A stretch of DNA of 64,000 nt from Allopseudospirillum japonicum (GCF_900108915.1 NZ_FNYH01000001.1:434001-498000); one strand, 5' to 3'; positions 28,391 to 36,703 are shown, counted from the stretch's first letter. Numbers and translations: made by a program. The notes: a model not told the origin generated them from the sequence alone.

Positions 28391-29695
28391 TTATGCATCA
28401 TTGTCCGAGTTTTTACGCGCTTGGCTTAACTCACTGATGATTTTACGTACAATATAGGTGACCAGCTGCACATCTGTTTGTTCAGCATAGTAAGGCTGAT
28501 CACGCAACCACTGCTGATACTCTCCCACTTGCGTGGTTGCTTCTGCTTGAGTTTCTTTCAACTCGCCGGATAAGGCTTCTACCTGCTTGCGCAAGGCTTG
28601 GATTTCTTCTTTAAGCTCAGATTCTTTTTGAATCGCAGCCACCAGCGTTTGCACACGATCATGCTCAGATAGTGGCATTTCCTCTGGTGCTGTCGTTTCA
28701 CTTGCGGCTAAACCTGCTGCAGCGGTGGCAGCCATGTCAGCGATTGGGGCTTCTTCCGCTTGAACTTCTTCGGCTTGAATTTCTTCCGCTTGAACTTCTT
28801 CCGCTTGAACTTCTTCGGCTTGAGCTTCTTCGGCTTGAGCTTCTTCGGCTTGAGCTTCTTCGGCTTGAGCTTCTTCGGCTTGAGCTTCTTCGGCTTGAAC
28901 TTCTTCGGCTTGAGCTTCTTCGGCTTGAACTTCTTCGGCTTGAGCTTCTTCGGCTTGAGCTTCTTCGGCTTGAACTTCTTCGGCTTGAACTTCTTCGGCT
29001 TGAACTTCTTCGGCTTGAACTTCTTCGGCTTGAACTTCTTCGGCTTGAACTTCTTCGGCTTGAACTTCTTCGGCTTGAACTTCTTCGGCTTGAACTTCTT
29101 CGGCTTGAACTTCTTCCGCTTGAACTTCTTCGGCTTGAATTTCTTCCGCTTGGGCTTCTTCCATTAACTCAGGCGTGACATTTGGATAGTCTGGTAATTC
29201 AGCAAGGTCATTTTCAGGGTCGAGGCTTAAATCTTCCTCAGGTTCTAAAACAAGCTCTTCTTGATCATCTAAAGCCGCTTGTAAATCATCTTCTACAGAA
29301 GACAATTTTTGCAGTTCTTGCTCCACATCTTCAAGCGAAGCATCTTCATCTTCAATTTCTAAACGCAAGTCTTCTTCCAAAGCGGCGTGATCTTCTTCAT
29401 TGATTTCTTCAGGGAATTGTAAATCAGGCATATCTTCTAGCTCATCTAATGACAAAGCTTGAATATCCTCACCTAAATCTGCATCTTCAGCCGGTGCTGT
29501 AGGGGTAAATTCTTGGGACGCTTCTGATGAAAAATCAAATTCCTCATCAAATTCAGTTCCTTGTCCATCCACTGGCTCAAAATTGCCCAGATCGCTAATA
29601 TCTGAGTTGGTATGCCCGAAATCCGCATTGAGGTCCTGCTCTAACAGCTCTTGAAACGGATCTTTTTCTTTGTTGATTTGATCTGGATTGGCCAT
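28391..29695 (-). CDS. acidic protein with 27 tandem QAEE[VAI] repeats, function unknown
   Basis: 434 residues, strongly acidic, no signal peptide or membrane segment. Residues about 1-180 are low-complexity and Asp/Glu-rich (LSLDELEDMPDLQF). Residues about 182-316 consist of 27 copies of a five-residue unit QAEE[V/A/I]. The last 120 residues hold an alanine-rich spacer, a coiled coil (ELKEEIQALRKQVEALSGEL) and a short conserved-looking end (QPYYAEQTDVQLVTYIVRK). GGAAAA precedes the ATG. The repeat block resembles acidic spacer regions of large scaffold proteins, but I recognise no family. Convergent with pmbA and divergent from the DUF2489 gene. Confidence 0.8.
   Translation of the reverse strand: MANPDQINKEKDPFQELLEQDLNADFGHTNSDISDLGNFEPVDGQGTEFDEEFDFSSEASQEFTPTAPAEDADLGEDIQALSLDELEDMPDLQFPEEINEEDHAALEEDLRLEIEDEDASLEDVEQELQKLSSVEDDLQAALDDQEELVLEPEEDLSLDPENDLAELPDYPNVTPELMEEAQAEEIQAEEVQAEEVQAEEVQAEEVQAEEVQAEEVQAEEVQAEEVQAEEVQAEEVQAEEVQAEEAQAEEAQAEEVQAEEAQAEEVQAEEAQAEEAQAEEAQAEEAQAEEAQAEEVQAEEVQAEEIQAEEVQAEEAPIADMAATAAAGLAASETTAPEEMPLSEHDRVQTLVAAIQKESELKEEIQALRKQVEALSGELKETQAEATTQVGEYQQWLRDQPYYAEQTDVQLVTYIVRKIISELSQARKNSDNDA
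28748..29152 (-). repeat. 27-unit, 15-bp in-frame tandem repeat
   Basis: 405 bases are 27 consecutive 15-base units, on the plus strand CGGCTTGAACTTCTT or close variants (GAGC or GAAT in place of GAAC; CCG in place of CGG). Because the unit is a multiple of three, copy changes keep the frame. Units near the middle are identical at DNA level (nine or more consecutive), pointing to recent expansion; the edge units have diverged. Confidence 0.97.
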
Positions 29696-29911
29696 AATTT
29701 TTCCTCTTATACGCCAAGGCTAGGCAGTTATCTCATGTAGGTGAACTGGCCCATATAAAAACAACTTACCTAGGTTATCGTCAACTTTTGCTAAAAACTT
29801 CAACTTTATAAGTACTTTTTATCAAGGAAGCCATTAGCTTGTATGATATTGACTTTGATTGCAAAAGATTGGCTGCAAACCCTTTCCATTCATTTACACA
29901 GGTCCATACTT

Positions 29912-30448
29912 ATGACTGCTTGGTTAGCTTATCTACTGCTGGCATTGGCCCTTTTAATTATCTGTGCGCTTAGCGCCTATGCCTTACATTTGTGGCGCAA
30001 GGTAGCACGTGTAGAAAAATTTCGCGCGTATGAAGCACAACAAGCACGTATCCATATTTTAGAGAACCTAGAAGTTGTGGCGCGCGCATTGAAGGAGGGG
30101 CAAATCAATTTAACAGAAGCCTGCCTACGGATTTATGTATTATTAGACTTATATGAAGAAGGCGCGCATTGGTCACAACAAGCGAGTTGGCAAGTTTTTC
30201 AAAGAGTTCATCAAGCCGCCCAAGCTTGGGCTACCCATCAAGCGCGTGAAGCTTTAGATAGTAAGGAAAAATATCAGCAAGATAAGGCACGACGTGCACT
30301 TGAAGAACAGCTCGAAGAGGAAATTCTCCAAGCCAATCACGATGTGCTGCAATTTATCCACACACAACGCCAACAACATCAGATTGTGAAATCTCAAGTA
30401 CAAAGTTTTACACCGCCCAAGCAAGCCACCCCAAGCACGCAGCAATAG
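29912..30448 (+). CDS. DUF2489 membrane-anchored protein
   Basis: About 178 residues, function unknown. One N-terminal membrane helix (WLAYLLLALALLIICALSAY) is followed by a long charged helical region with LTEACLRIYVLLDLYEEG, characteristic of the DUF2489 family, and a glutamine-rich tail. ATG 29912 places the helix at the N-terminus as in homologues; the frame is open from 29843. A strong terminator follows. Confidence 0.68.
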   Translation: MTAWLAYLLLALALLIICALSAYALHLWRKVARVEKFRAYEAQQARIHILENLEVVARALKEGQINLTEACLRIYVLLDLYEEGAHWSQQASWQVFQRVHQAAQAWATHQAREALDSKEKYQQDKARRALEEQLEEEILQANHDVLQFIHTQRQQHQIVKSQVQSFTPPKQATPSTQQ

Positions 30449-30460
30449 TTTGTGCAAAAA

Positions 30461-30488
30461 AAAGCCGCTTTCAATAGAAAGCGGCTTT
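30461..30488. terminator. bidirectional rho-independent terminator
   Basis: A perfect 12-bp stem (AAAGCCGCTTTC / GAAAGCGGCTTT) with loop AATA, preceded by a run of A and followed by TTTAT. It separates the DUF2489 gene from the convergent small ORF at 30503. Confidence 0.92.
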
Positions 30489-30502
30489 ATGATCAGATGA
30501 CT

Positions 30503-30643
30503 TTACTGAGTTTCAGTGTCATCTTGTCGATGCGTTTCTTCTGCAGACATCAAGGTATCTTCTGGATACCAAGCATCCAGCATCGCTTGCTGGTGCTGCA
30601 TTTCTTCACCCATCAGTGTCAAAGTTTCTTGCGTTGCACACAT
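30503..30643 (-). CDS. small acidic protein of 46 residues, unknown
   Basis: Starts MCATQETLTLMGEEMQHQQA and ends ETHRQDDTETQ. ATG 30643 has GAGGG about seven bases upstream; the frame remains open to 30688. It is polar and methionine/glutamine-rich with no membrane segment. It ends just before a strong bidirectional terminator, which supports real transcription from this strand. No family recognised. Confidence 0.5.
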   Translation of the reverse strand: MCATQETLTLMGEEMQHQQAMLDAWYPEDTLMSAEETHRQDDTETQ

Positions 30644-30776
30644 AAATACACCCTCTGCCAGTTTGGCTATTTTTGCCGTACCCAACACTGTTTGTTATGA
30701 CAAGAATCTCTCGCTTTTACATGGGCTAGGTACTTATCCCTCAATAGCTATTTTTTTAGGAAGGGACACTTAAGAT

Positions 30777-30815
30777 TGTCATTTTTTAATGACAGCTTAG
30801 TGATTTTTTAATGAC
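30777..30815. promoter_or_regulatory. two tandem palindromic operator-like sites upstream of the CBS-protein gene
   Basis: TGTCATT-TTTT-AATGACA (30777-30794) is a perfect 7-bp inverted repeat with a four-base centre. A second, imperfect copy (30799-30816, GTGATTTTTTAATGAC core) starts 22 bases later, about two helical turns, so both present the same DNA face. The direct repeat ATTTTTTAATGAC is exact in both. A TATAAT sequence at 30854-30859 lies 38 bases further on. This is the arrangement of two dimer sites for a transcription factor. Confidence 0.55.
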
Positions 30816-30900
30816 GCTCACGTCAAAAGCACAGGTTTAAGGTCTCTTCCCACTATAATACTAGACCAAAGTCTTAATCTGTAAAGGCCTATCTAGAAAC

Positions 30901-30927
30901 TTGTTTAGACGCCGTTAATCTAAACAA
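30901..30927. promoter_or_regulatory. 9-bp inverted repeat in the 5' leader of the CBS-protein gene
   Basis: TTGTTTAGA and TCTAAACAA flank CGCCGTTAA. The repeat lies 33 bases before the start codon, downstream of the TATAAT at 30854, and could be an operator or an RNA hairpin in the leader. It lacks a T run, so it is not a terminator. Confidence 0.45.
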
Positions 30928-30959
30928 GTAGTTAGCGCACTTTGGCAGGAGGAAATTTT

Positions 30960-31667
30960 ATGGTCTTTGCAGTCTATGAACAGGGGATGCGTATTCATAC
31001 GCCTGCCGATAAAATGCTTAATCGTCCAGAAATCCAAGCCGCAGCAGCTATTAGTGCGCAAAGACGTTTGGCTGATGAAGCCAGTGATATGGATCATCTG
31101 CAGCAAATGGCAGAGCAGCCTTTTTTCCGTCTCAACCCTTCTTTAAAAGAGCGTGAAGAACACAATCCTAATCATGGGCAAGAAGCCATAAAAGCGTATG
31201 CCAAAGCCGAGGAAGCTTTGGACACTCATACCTCAGATCAAAAACGCATTCCTGCCTATCAAGTCATGCATTCCCCAGTTGTGTTTGCTTCTACAGCAAC
31301 AAGCCTTAACCAAGGCTGGCGTTTGATGCAGGATAACCAAGTAAGTTTTTTGCCTTTGCTTGATCAAGAGGAGCGCGTGGTAGGCGTGATCAGTGAGGTC
31401 GATTTACTACGTGAGGCCGCTGGCGTAGGTCGTTTACTCACGCGTGATAACGCCAGCCAAGCAAAAGATCTAAAGTTAGGTGATTTTATTATTGAACCTC
31501 TGATCAGTGCTGTACCTAACACAGATATTCGTGATATTGCGCGTTTGATGCTAGAACGTCACATCGCAGTGATGCCCATTTTAGATGATGAAAAGCTTGT
31601 TGGGATTATCACACGCAAGGATTTATTACTGGGCTTAGTCAACGAAGCACTCGATTTAATGACTTAA
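30960..31667 (+). CDS. CBS-domain pair protein
   Basis: 235 residues. The N-terminal 95 residues are unlike known domains (VYEQGMRIHTPADKML). A CBS pair follows (about 100-232): MHSPVVFASTATSLNQGWRLM, VGVISEVDLL, then RDIARLMLERHIAVMPI and LVGIITRKDLL. CBS pairs bind adenosyl nucleotides. The start is set by AGGAGG six bases before ATG 30960. It leads a three-gene operon with a two-helix membrane protein and a DUF411 protein. Confidence 0.85.
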   Translation: MVFAVYEQGMRIHTPADKMLNRPEIQAAAAISAQRRLADEASDMDHLQQMAEQPFFRLNPSLKEREEHNPNHGQEAIKAYAKAEEALDTHTSDQKRIPAYQVMHSPVVFASTATSLNQGWRLMQDNQVSFLPLLDQEERVVGVISEVDLLREAAGVGRLLTRDNASQAKDLKLGDFIIEPLISAVPNTDIRDIARLMLERHIAVMPILDDEKLVGIITRKDLLLGLVNEALDLMT

Positions 31668-31686
31668 CACGAAGGAGAAGCCACAC

Positions 31687-31962
31687 GTGCTACGTTTAGG
31701 ATTAGCTGTACTGATTTTGCCTTTGCTTGGGCTTATGCTGGTATTTTGGCAAGAGTTTCAGCAGGTCGATACCTGCTTACAAGCAGGTGGTGCCTATGAC
31801 TATCGGGAGCACCTTTGTCTTTATGAAGCAGGCGCACAATCTGAGTTTATTCCTTTTAGTGCCCGTTACCCTTGGCTCGTTAATACTAGCTTATTGGCTT
31901 CTTTACTCGGCTTACTGATGTGCGTGTTTGCTTTGTATCGCCCGACAAAACCCTCCTCTTAA
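31687..31962 (+). CDS. small membrane protein with two predicted helices, unknown
   Basis: 91 residues. One helix at the N-terminus (LGLAVLILPLLGLMLVFW) and one near the C-terminus (SLLASLLGLLMCVFALY). The loop between has two Cys (VDTCLQAGG and EHLCLYEAG) and is probably periplasmic. The start is GTG with AAGGAGA eight bases upstream. It begins 20 bases after the CBS gene. No family recognised. Confidence 0.6.
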   Translation: MLRLGLAVLILPLLGLMLVFWQEFQQVDTCLQAGGAYDYREHLCLYEAGAQSEFIPFSARYPWLVNTSLLASLLGLLMCVFALYRPTKPSS

Positions 31963-31985
31963 CTGTGACTCGATAGGTATTGTTT

Positions 31986-32426
31986 ATGTCTGTTAAAGCT
32001 TATTTACTGCCGCTTCTTGCTGTGTTCACACCGAGTTTAAGCTTGGCGGCGGATGGGATTGTCTATAAACATCCCCAATGTGGCTGTTGTGAAGATTGGA
32101 TCGAGCATATGCGTACTGCGGGTTTTGAATTAGACGTACAGAATTTAACCGAAATGTCCGCCAAAAAGCAGGCGTTAGGCATCCCAGATCAGTTAGCTTC
32201 CTGTCATACAGCACAAATTGGTGATTATTTGATTGAAGGCCATGTACCTGCGCAAGATGTACGGACTTTGCTTGCACAACAACCAAAAATTGCAGGTTTG
32301 AGTGTCCCTGGTATGCCGCATGGCTCGCCAGGGATGGAAACAGGGCGTTTTGATCCTTATACCATTGTTGGTTTTAACCACCAAGGCCAAGTTCGTTTAT
32401 GGCGTCAGGTTAGCCATGCAGAGTAA
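31986..32426 (+). CDS. DUF411 periplasmic metal-binding protein (CopG-like)
   Basis: 146 residues with a Sec signal peptide (VKAYLLPLLAVFTPSLSLAA). The mature part begins with YKHPQCGCCEDW, a CxCC metal-binding motif. DQLASCHTAQIGDYLIEGHVP and the MPHGSPGME motif complete the DUF411 signature. Members are linked to copper handling, but the metal is not shown here. It is third in the operon and is followed by a terminator. Confidence 0.88.
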   Translation: MSVKAYLLPLLAVFTPSLSLAADGIVYKHPQCGCCEDWIEHMRTAGFELDVQNLTEMSAKKQALGIPDQLASCHTAQIGDYLIEGHVPAQDVRTLLAQQPKIAGLSVPGMPHGSPGMETGRFDPYTIVGFNHQGQVRLWRQVSHAE

Positions 32427-32438
32427 TTTTCATAATAA

Positions 32439-32460
32439 CAAGGCCCAATTCAGGGCCTTG
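32439..32460 (+). terminator. rho-independent terminator
   Basis: CAAGGCCC pairs with GGGCCTTG around AATTCA, followed by TGCTTTTCTT. It closes the CBS-DUF411 operon, just before the second IS element. Confidence 0.85.
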
Positions 32461-32521
32461 TGCTTTTCTTAGAGAATATCAGTGACTGCTCCCCGCCCTG
32501 TCGGGCGAGGCTTCCAACTTC

Positions 32522-33707
32522 TCAGGCCGCAACCGGCGCGTGACCGGATTTACGCAAGCCTCCATTGGCAGGAACCGACAGTCCTTCGGCCCGTAGTTTC
32601 ATAACACCCTGCTGGCGGATATTGATCGCGGCGTTGATGTCGCGGTCTCTCACTACCGAACAAGCCGGACAAGCCCAGGTGCGAACCGACAACGGCAGGA
32701 TGTCTATCTTGTGTCCGCAGCAAGAACAGGTCTTGGAGCTGGCGAACCACGGGTCGATTTTAACCAGATGCTTACCTTGCGCTTTGGCCTTGTACTCCAA
32801 CTTCTGGATTAACCCGAACCAGCTGGCATCGGCAATATGCTTCGCTAATTTCCGGTTCTTAAGCAGGTTTTTTACTTTTAGCGTCTCAACAACCACCGCT
32901 TGGTTTTCGTCAATCAGTTGTCGGGACAGCTTGTGCTGAAAGTCAGCACGGGCATTCGCCAGACGCTCATGCGCCTTGGCCAGTTTAAGACGCGCTTTTG
33001 CCCGTCCTTTGCTGCCTTTCTGACAGCGGGACAAGGCTTTTTGTTTGTGTCGAAGATTGGCAGCGGCACGCCTCAGGAACCGCGGGTTGGCGGTCTTGTT
33101 ACCGTTCGAGTCGATAGCCAAATGGGTAAGCCCCATATCGACGCCCAGCACGGTATCAACGCTCTGCACGGGTGTCGGTGCTGCTACGTTATCTTCGACC
33201 AACAGCGAGGCATAGTATTTTCCTGTTGCCGTGCGCGACAACGTGATGCTCTTGAGCTTTCCGACCAGCGCACGGTGAACCCGTGCTTTGATCGGCTTCA
33301 TCTTCGGCACCTTGATCCAGCGATCACCCGCACTGACGCTCATGCAGTGGTAGCTGGATTGTTTACCGTGTTTACGTTTGAGCTTGGGATAACGGGAAGG
33401 CAGCTTTGGGTCAAAAAAATTCTGGAAGGCTTTATCGAGGTTGATGCATGCACGCTTGCTGAAGTGCAATCGAATCAAAACCCTTGAGCCAGTGATACTT
33501 GCGGGACTTTTTCGCCACCGCCAACAACGGCTTAAGGTCTTTCTTGGCCTTAAGCTTCAGGCCGTGGCGTTTGTATTGCGAGCTGATGATATGCAGCGCC
33601 TTGTTGTACACGAACCGCGTAGCACCGAACTGACGGTTTAAAAAATCCGCCTGCTCGGGAGTCGGGTAGATGCGTACTTTTGTGGCCTTTAACATTTCAG
33701 TGCTCAT
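32522..33707 (-). pseudogene. tnpB: tnpB, frameshifted by a 4-bp duplication
   Basis: The 5' part (33707 down to about 33450) encodes MSTEMLKATKVRIYPTPEQA through SIALQQAC. The rest is in another frame, continuing INLDKAFQNFFDP. The junction near 33443-33451 reads GATGCATGCACGC where GATGCACGC would keep the frame, so four bases (TGCA) are duplicated. The 3' part keeps RuvC-I VLGVDMGLTHLAI, RuvC-II VVVETLKVKNL, zinc ribbon CSCCG/CPAC and RuvC-III RDRDINAAINI, a canonical Asp-Glu-Asp set. Restoring the frame would give a full TnpB of about 394 residues. Confidence 0.88.
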
Positions 33708-33750
33708 TGATATGATCAAGCAATTATAAACTACCAAGGTCATAATTCAA

Positions 33751-34185
33751 GTGAGTGTGCATCATAAAGATAAAGAGTTGTTATCAGGTTACCTCCGAAA
33801 ACGCCACAGTGTCACCAAACTGATTGTACATCTGGTCTTTACCACCAAGTACCGACGAAAACTGTTTGATGGTTCTATGATTCAGCAACTGCGCGAAGCG
33901 TTTGAGTCGGCTTGTGAAAAGCTGGAATGCGACCTGCTGGAAATGGACGGTGAATCAGACCATGTTCGCCTACTGATAGCTTATCCGCCGAAGCTGGCGA
34001 TCAGCGTCATGGTGAACAACCTGAAATCGGTTTCATCACGCCGGATACGCATACTCAATACCCATATCCCCCGGCAAAGCAAAAGTGCAGCGCTCTGGTC
34101 ACGTTCTTACTTTGCCTGCAGTGCAGGCGGGGCAACGATCGAAACACTGAAAGAGTATGTGCAAAGTCAGACAACGCCTGATTAG
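33751..34185 (+). CDS. tnpA: IS200-type Y1 transposase TnpA, probably inactive
   Basis: 144 residues with the TnpA layout: KLIVHLVFTTKYRRKLF, then ESDHVRLLIAYPPK and the C-terminal LKEYVQSQ with the catalytic Tyr. The HUH motif normally reads HVH in this family; here it is HVR (CAT GTT CGC), which removes one metal-coordinating His and would be expected to stop single-strand cleavage. The start is GTG. Divergent from tnpB. Confidence 0.85.
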   Translation: MSVHHKDKELLSGYLRKRHSVTKLIVHLVFTTKYRRKLFDGSMIQQLREAFESACEKLECDLLEMDGESDHVRLLIAYPPKLAISVMVNNLKSVSSRRIRILNTHIPRQSKSAALWSRSYFACSAGGATIETLKEYVQSQTTPD

Positions 34186-34249
34186 AACCGCTGCGCGGTT
34201 CCCGCTTGTATCCCCGCCCGATTGGGCGAGGGTTTACGCGGAGTTTTTG

Positions 34250-36055
34250 CTAAATTGCGAAACCTAGATCAAAATCCTGCGCTGACATTTGCATCAGAGA
34301 TTGTGCATCTTGCTGCAAGATATGTGCATGAGTACGGGTGCGCGGTAACAAACGTTGATAATAAAAGGTCGCTGTGTGCAGTTTCGCTTGATAGAAATCG
34401 GCCTCTTGGGTACCAGCTTCTAATGCTTGTAAAGCGCGTGCAGCCATTTGCGCCCAAAAATAAGCTAAACAGACATAACCCGAATACATCAAATAATCGA
34501 CTGCCGCTGCACCCACCTCTTCCTTATCTTGTAAAGCACGCATCCCAATTTGCATGGTGAGCTCGCCCCACTCTTTGTTGAGTTGGCTCAGCGGCTCAAT
34601 AAAGATCCGCATATCAGGCTTGTCTTCTTGCGCCTGACAAAAGAGATGGATTTGTTTAGTAAAGCTGCGTAGGGTTTGCCCTTGATCCAATAGGACTTTA
34701 CGCCCTAATAAATCTAGTGCCTGGATACCTGTTGTGCCTTCATATAAACGGGTAATACGCGCATCACGAACAAACTGTTCCATACCCCATTCTTGAATAA
34801 AGCCATGCCCCCCAAAGACCTGCAAACCTTCATTGGTGGATTCAAAAGCCACCTCAGTTAAAAAGGCTTTCACAATCGGGGTGAGCAAGCCTAATAACTT
34901 ATCTGCTTCTTGCGCATATTCTCCTTGTGCCTCCACAGTATCAACCAGTTGTGCCGTGTAATAAATCAGCGCCCGCCCACCCTCAGCAAAGGCTTTTTGT
35001 GTCAGCAGCATACGACGTACATCTGGATGCACAATAATAGGATCTGCGACCTGCTCAGGGGCTTTCGCACCGGTTAAAGCGCGCATTTGTAAACGCTCAC
35101 GCGCATATGCAAGTGCATTTTGATAGGCGACTTCAGTTAAACCTAGACCTTGAATGCCAACACCAATCCGTGCCGCATTCATCATGGTGAACATACATTT
35201 CAAACCTTTATGAGGTTCACCCACCAACCAGCCTTGGGCAGCATCAAAATTCATCACACAAGTCGAATTCCCATGAATCCCCATTTTGTGCTCTAAAGCG
35301 CCACACGTGACCGTATTTGCTGCACCCACCTGACCTTGCGCATCCGGTACATATTTAGGCACGATAAATAAAGAAATACCACGCGTTCCCTCAGGGGCAT
35401 CTGGCAATTTAGCGAGTACAAGGTGAATAATATTCTCTGCTAAATCATGGTCACCTGCAGAAATAAAAATTTTGGTACCACTAATGTGATAACTGCCATC
35501 AGCTTGAGGCTGTGCTTTGGTTTTAATTAACCCCAAATCCGTGCCGCAATGCGGCTCCGTTAAGCACATGGTCCCGGTCCAGCGCCCTTCAATTAAAGGT
35601 TTAAGGTAAGTGGATTTTTGCTCTGCATTGCCATGATGACGCAAAGCATCCATAGCTCCATGCGATAATCCAGGGTACATACCCCATGCTAAGTTCGCGG
35701 AACATATCATTTCATTAAGTATCATGCCTAATGAGGGCGGCAACCCTTGACCACCATATTCGGGATCTTGTGCCAAGCTTGGCCAACCGCCATCAACATA
35801 AGCCTGATACGCTGCTTTAAAACCTGCTGGCGTGCTCACTTGTCCAGCAGCATCCCGCTGACAACCTTGCTGATCGCCCACTTGATTGAGAGGTGCCAGT
35901 ACCTGCTCGGCAAACTTGGCTCCTTCTTGCAAAATCGCATCTTGTAATTCGTGTGCTTCTTGCGCGTTCGGCAAGGCTTGATAATGCTGGGTAAAGCCTA
36001 ATACTTCTTGAGTGACAAAGCGTATATCACGTAAAGGGGCTTGGTAGCTTGGCAT
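34250..36055 (-). CDS. acyl-CoA dehydrogenase, DmdC/AcdA-like long form
   Basis: About 601 residues. N-terminal YQAPLRDIRFV is typical of the large acyl-CoA dehydrogenases that include 3-methylmercaptopropionyl-CoA dehydrogenase. FAD and substrate motifs include TMCLTEPHCGTDLG, GTKIFISAGDHD, the catalytic Glu region RLYEGTTGIQALDLLG and GGHGFIQEWGMEQ. A C-terminal extension of about 120 residues is normal for this subgroup. ATG 36055 has AGAGG upstream. The acyl substrate cannot be assigned, and there is no neighbouring beta-oxidation gene. Confidence 0.9.
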   Translation of the reverse strand: MPSYQAPLRDIRFVTQEVLGFTQHYQALPNAQEAHELQDAILQEGAKFAEQVLAPLNQVGDQQGCQRDAAGQVSTPAGFKAAYQAYVDGGWPSLAQDPEYGGQGLPPSLGMILNEMICSANLAWGMYPGLSHGAMDALRHHGNAEQKSTYLKPLIEGRWTGTMCLTEPHCGTDLGLIKTKAQPQADGSYHISGTKIFISAGDHDLAENIIHLVLAKLPDAPEGTRGISLFIVPKYVPDAQGQVGAANTVTCGALEHKMGIHGNSTCVMNFDAAQGWLVGEPHKGLKCMFTMMNAARIGVGIQGLGLTEVAYQNALAYARERLQMRALTGAKAPEQVADPIIVHPDVRRMLLTQKAFAEGGRALIYYTAQLVDTVEAQGEYAQEADKLLGLLTPIVKAFLTEVAFESTNEGLQVFGGHGFIQEWGMEQFVRDARITRLYEGTTGIQALDLLGRKVLLDQGQTLRSFTKQIHLFCQAQEDKPDMRIFIEPLSQLNKEWGELTMQIGMRALQDKEEVGAAAVDYLMYSGYVCLAYFWAQMAARALQALEAGTQEADFYQAKLHTATFYYQRLLPRTRTHAHILQQDAQSLMQMSAQDFDLGFAI

Positions 36056-36213
36056 AGGACACCTCTTCTTGCTTGTTGTTATTATGATTTCCGCAAAGAT
36101 CAAACGTATGTTTGAAATTTAGATACAAGCTTGAGGGATGTCAATCTTTTTTGTTATATGCGTTCTTGATACAAAAAATTTAAGATCATGTCTGTATCGC
36201 TTTCTTCAACGAA

Positions 36214-36633
36214 CTACAACAACTTGTTAAGTGATTCCAAGCTCTCAGGCCCACCATCAAGACGAACACATTCGGTAGATTCTTGCTCCCAAGTGGCAGC
36301 GGATTTCGTATAGAGATGGACGGAAACCTTCGATGCGACCGGTTCATCAAGCAAACCGGCAGGCACCCAAACCATTCCGCTGTCTTTCAGGCTGTTGGGA
36401 ACAGGACTCCCGCATACTGAGCAAAAATCACTTCGGAAACCACTGGGCTTGCTGTAAGACCTAATATCACTTTCACCTGATACCCAGCGAAAAGCAGTGG
36501 CCCGCACAAAGGTAGCTGCATTAGCTGCTGCTCCAGTGGCTTTGCGGCACAACGAACAATGGCATTGATAGAGGTTTCGAATCTCTTCCTCAATTTCAAA
36601 CTTTACGTTTCCGCAGAGACATTTACCTTTCAT
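36214..36633 (-). CDS. GFA family (CENP-V/GFA) zinc protein
   Basis: 139 residues. The zinc ligands are in KCLCGNVKFEI, YQCHCSLCRKATG and FCSVCGSPVP, the GFA pattern of glutathione-dependent formaldehyde-activating-like proteins. The catalytic role of this group is uncertain and substrates differ. GFA proteins are frequent integron cassette products. Its start is 26 bases from the attC-like site at 36659. Start AAAGG is visible upstream (GGACTCATCG). Confidence 0.87.
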   Translation of the reverse strand: MKGKCLCGNVKFEIEEEIRNLYQCHCSLCRKATGAAANAATFVRATAFRWVSGESDIRSYSKPSGFRSDFCSVCGSPVPNSLKDSGMVWVPAGLLDEPVASKVSVHLYTKSAATWEQESTECVRLDGGPESLESLNKLL

Positions 36634-36658
36634 CGATGAGTCCTTTGATAATTAATAT

Positions 36659-36703
36659 CTCAATCAGCCGATGCGTTAGCGGCCAGTTGCTTGACTTGTT
36701 AGC
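36659..36703 (-). other. attC-like site, truncated or degenerate
   Basis: Read on the minus strand it begins GCTAACAAGTCAAGC and ends CGGCTGATTGAG. It matches the 46-base site at 38641-38686 with three differences and one indel. It follows the stop of the DCL-family gene directly. The left half is a good attC arm (TAACAAG...), but no clear GTTRRRY core closes it. Confidence 0.5.

Larger units (their letters stand above)
32480..34235. mobile_element. IS200/IS605 element with divergent tnpA and tnpB
   Basis: A Y1 transposase gene (plus) and a tnpB (minus) are divergent with 43 bases between the starts. Hairpins CGCCC-TGTC-GGGCG near 32490 and CGCCC-GATT-GGGCG near 34218 mark the two ends. The element lies between the DUF411 terminator and the 3' end of the acyl-CoA dehydrogenase, without breaking either. 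Both genes appear damaged: tnpB by a frameshift and tnpA by a changed HUH residue. Exact ends are estimates. Confidence 0.82.

Noticed and set aside
28748-29152. CRISPR-like array
   Set aside because: Units are 15 bases with no spacers and lie within a coding frame; it is a coding tandem repeat.
28672-29178. Long plus-strand open frames over the repeat (LLRLEL- and NFFGL-type repeats)
   Set aside because: They are antisense readings of the 15-bp tandem repeat, which has no stops in several frames; there is no ribosome-binding site, and the minus-strand frame has a sound start and unique flanking domains.
32565-33487. Plus-strand ORFs opposite the second tnpB
   Set aside because: Shadows of the transposase gene; they have no domain and the minus strand carries the recognisable TnpB motifs.
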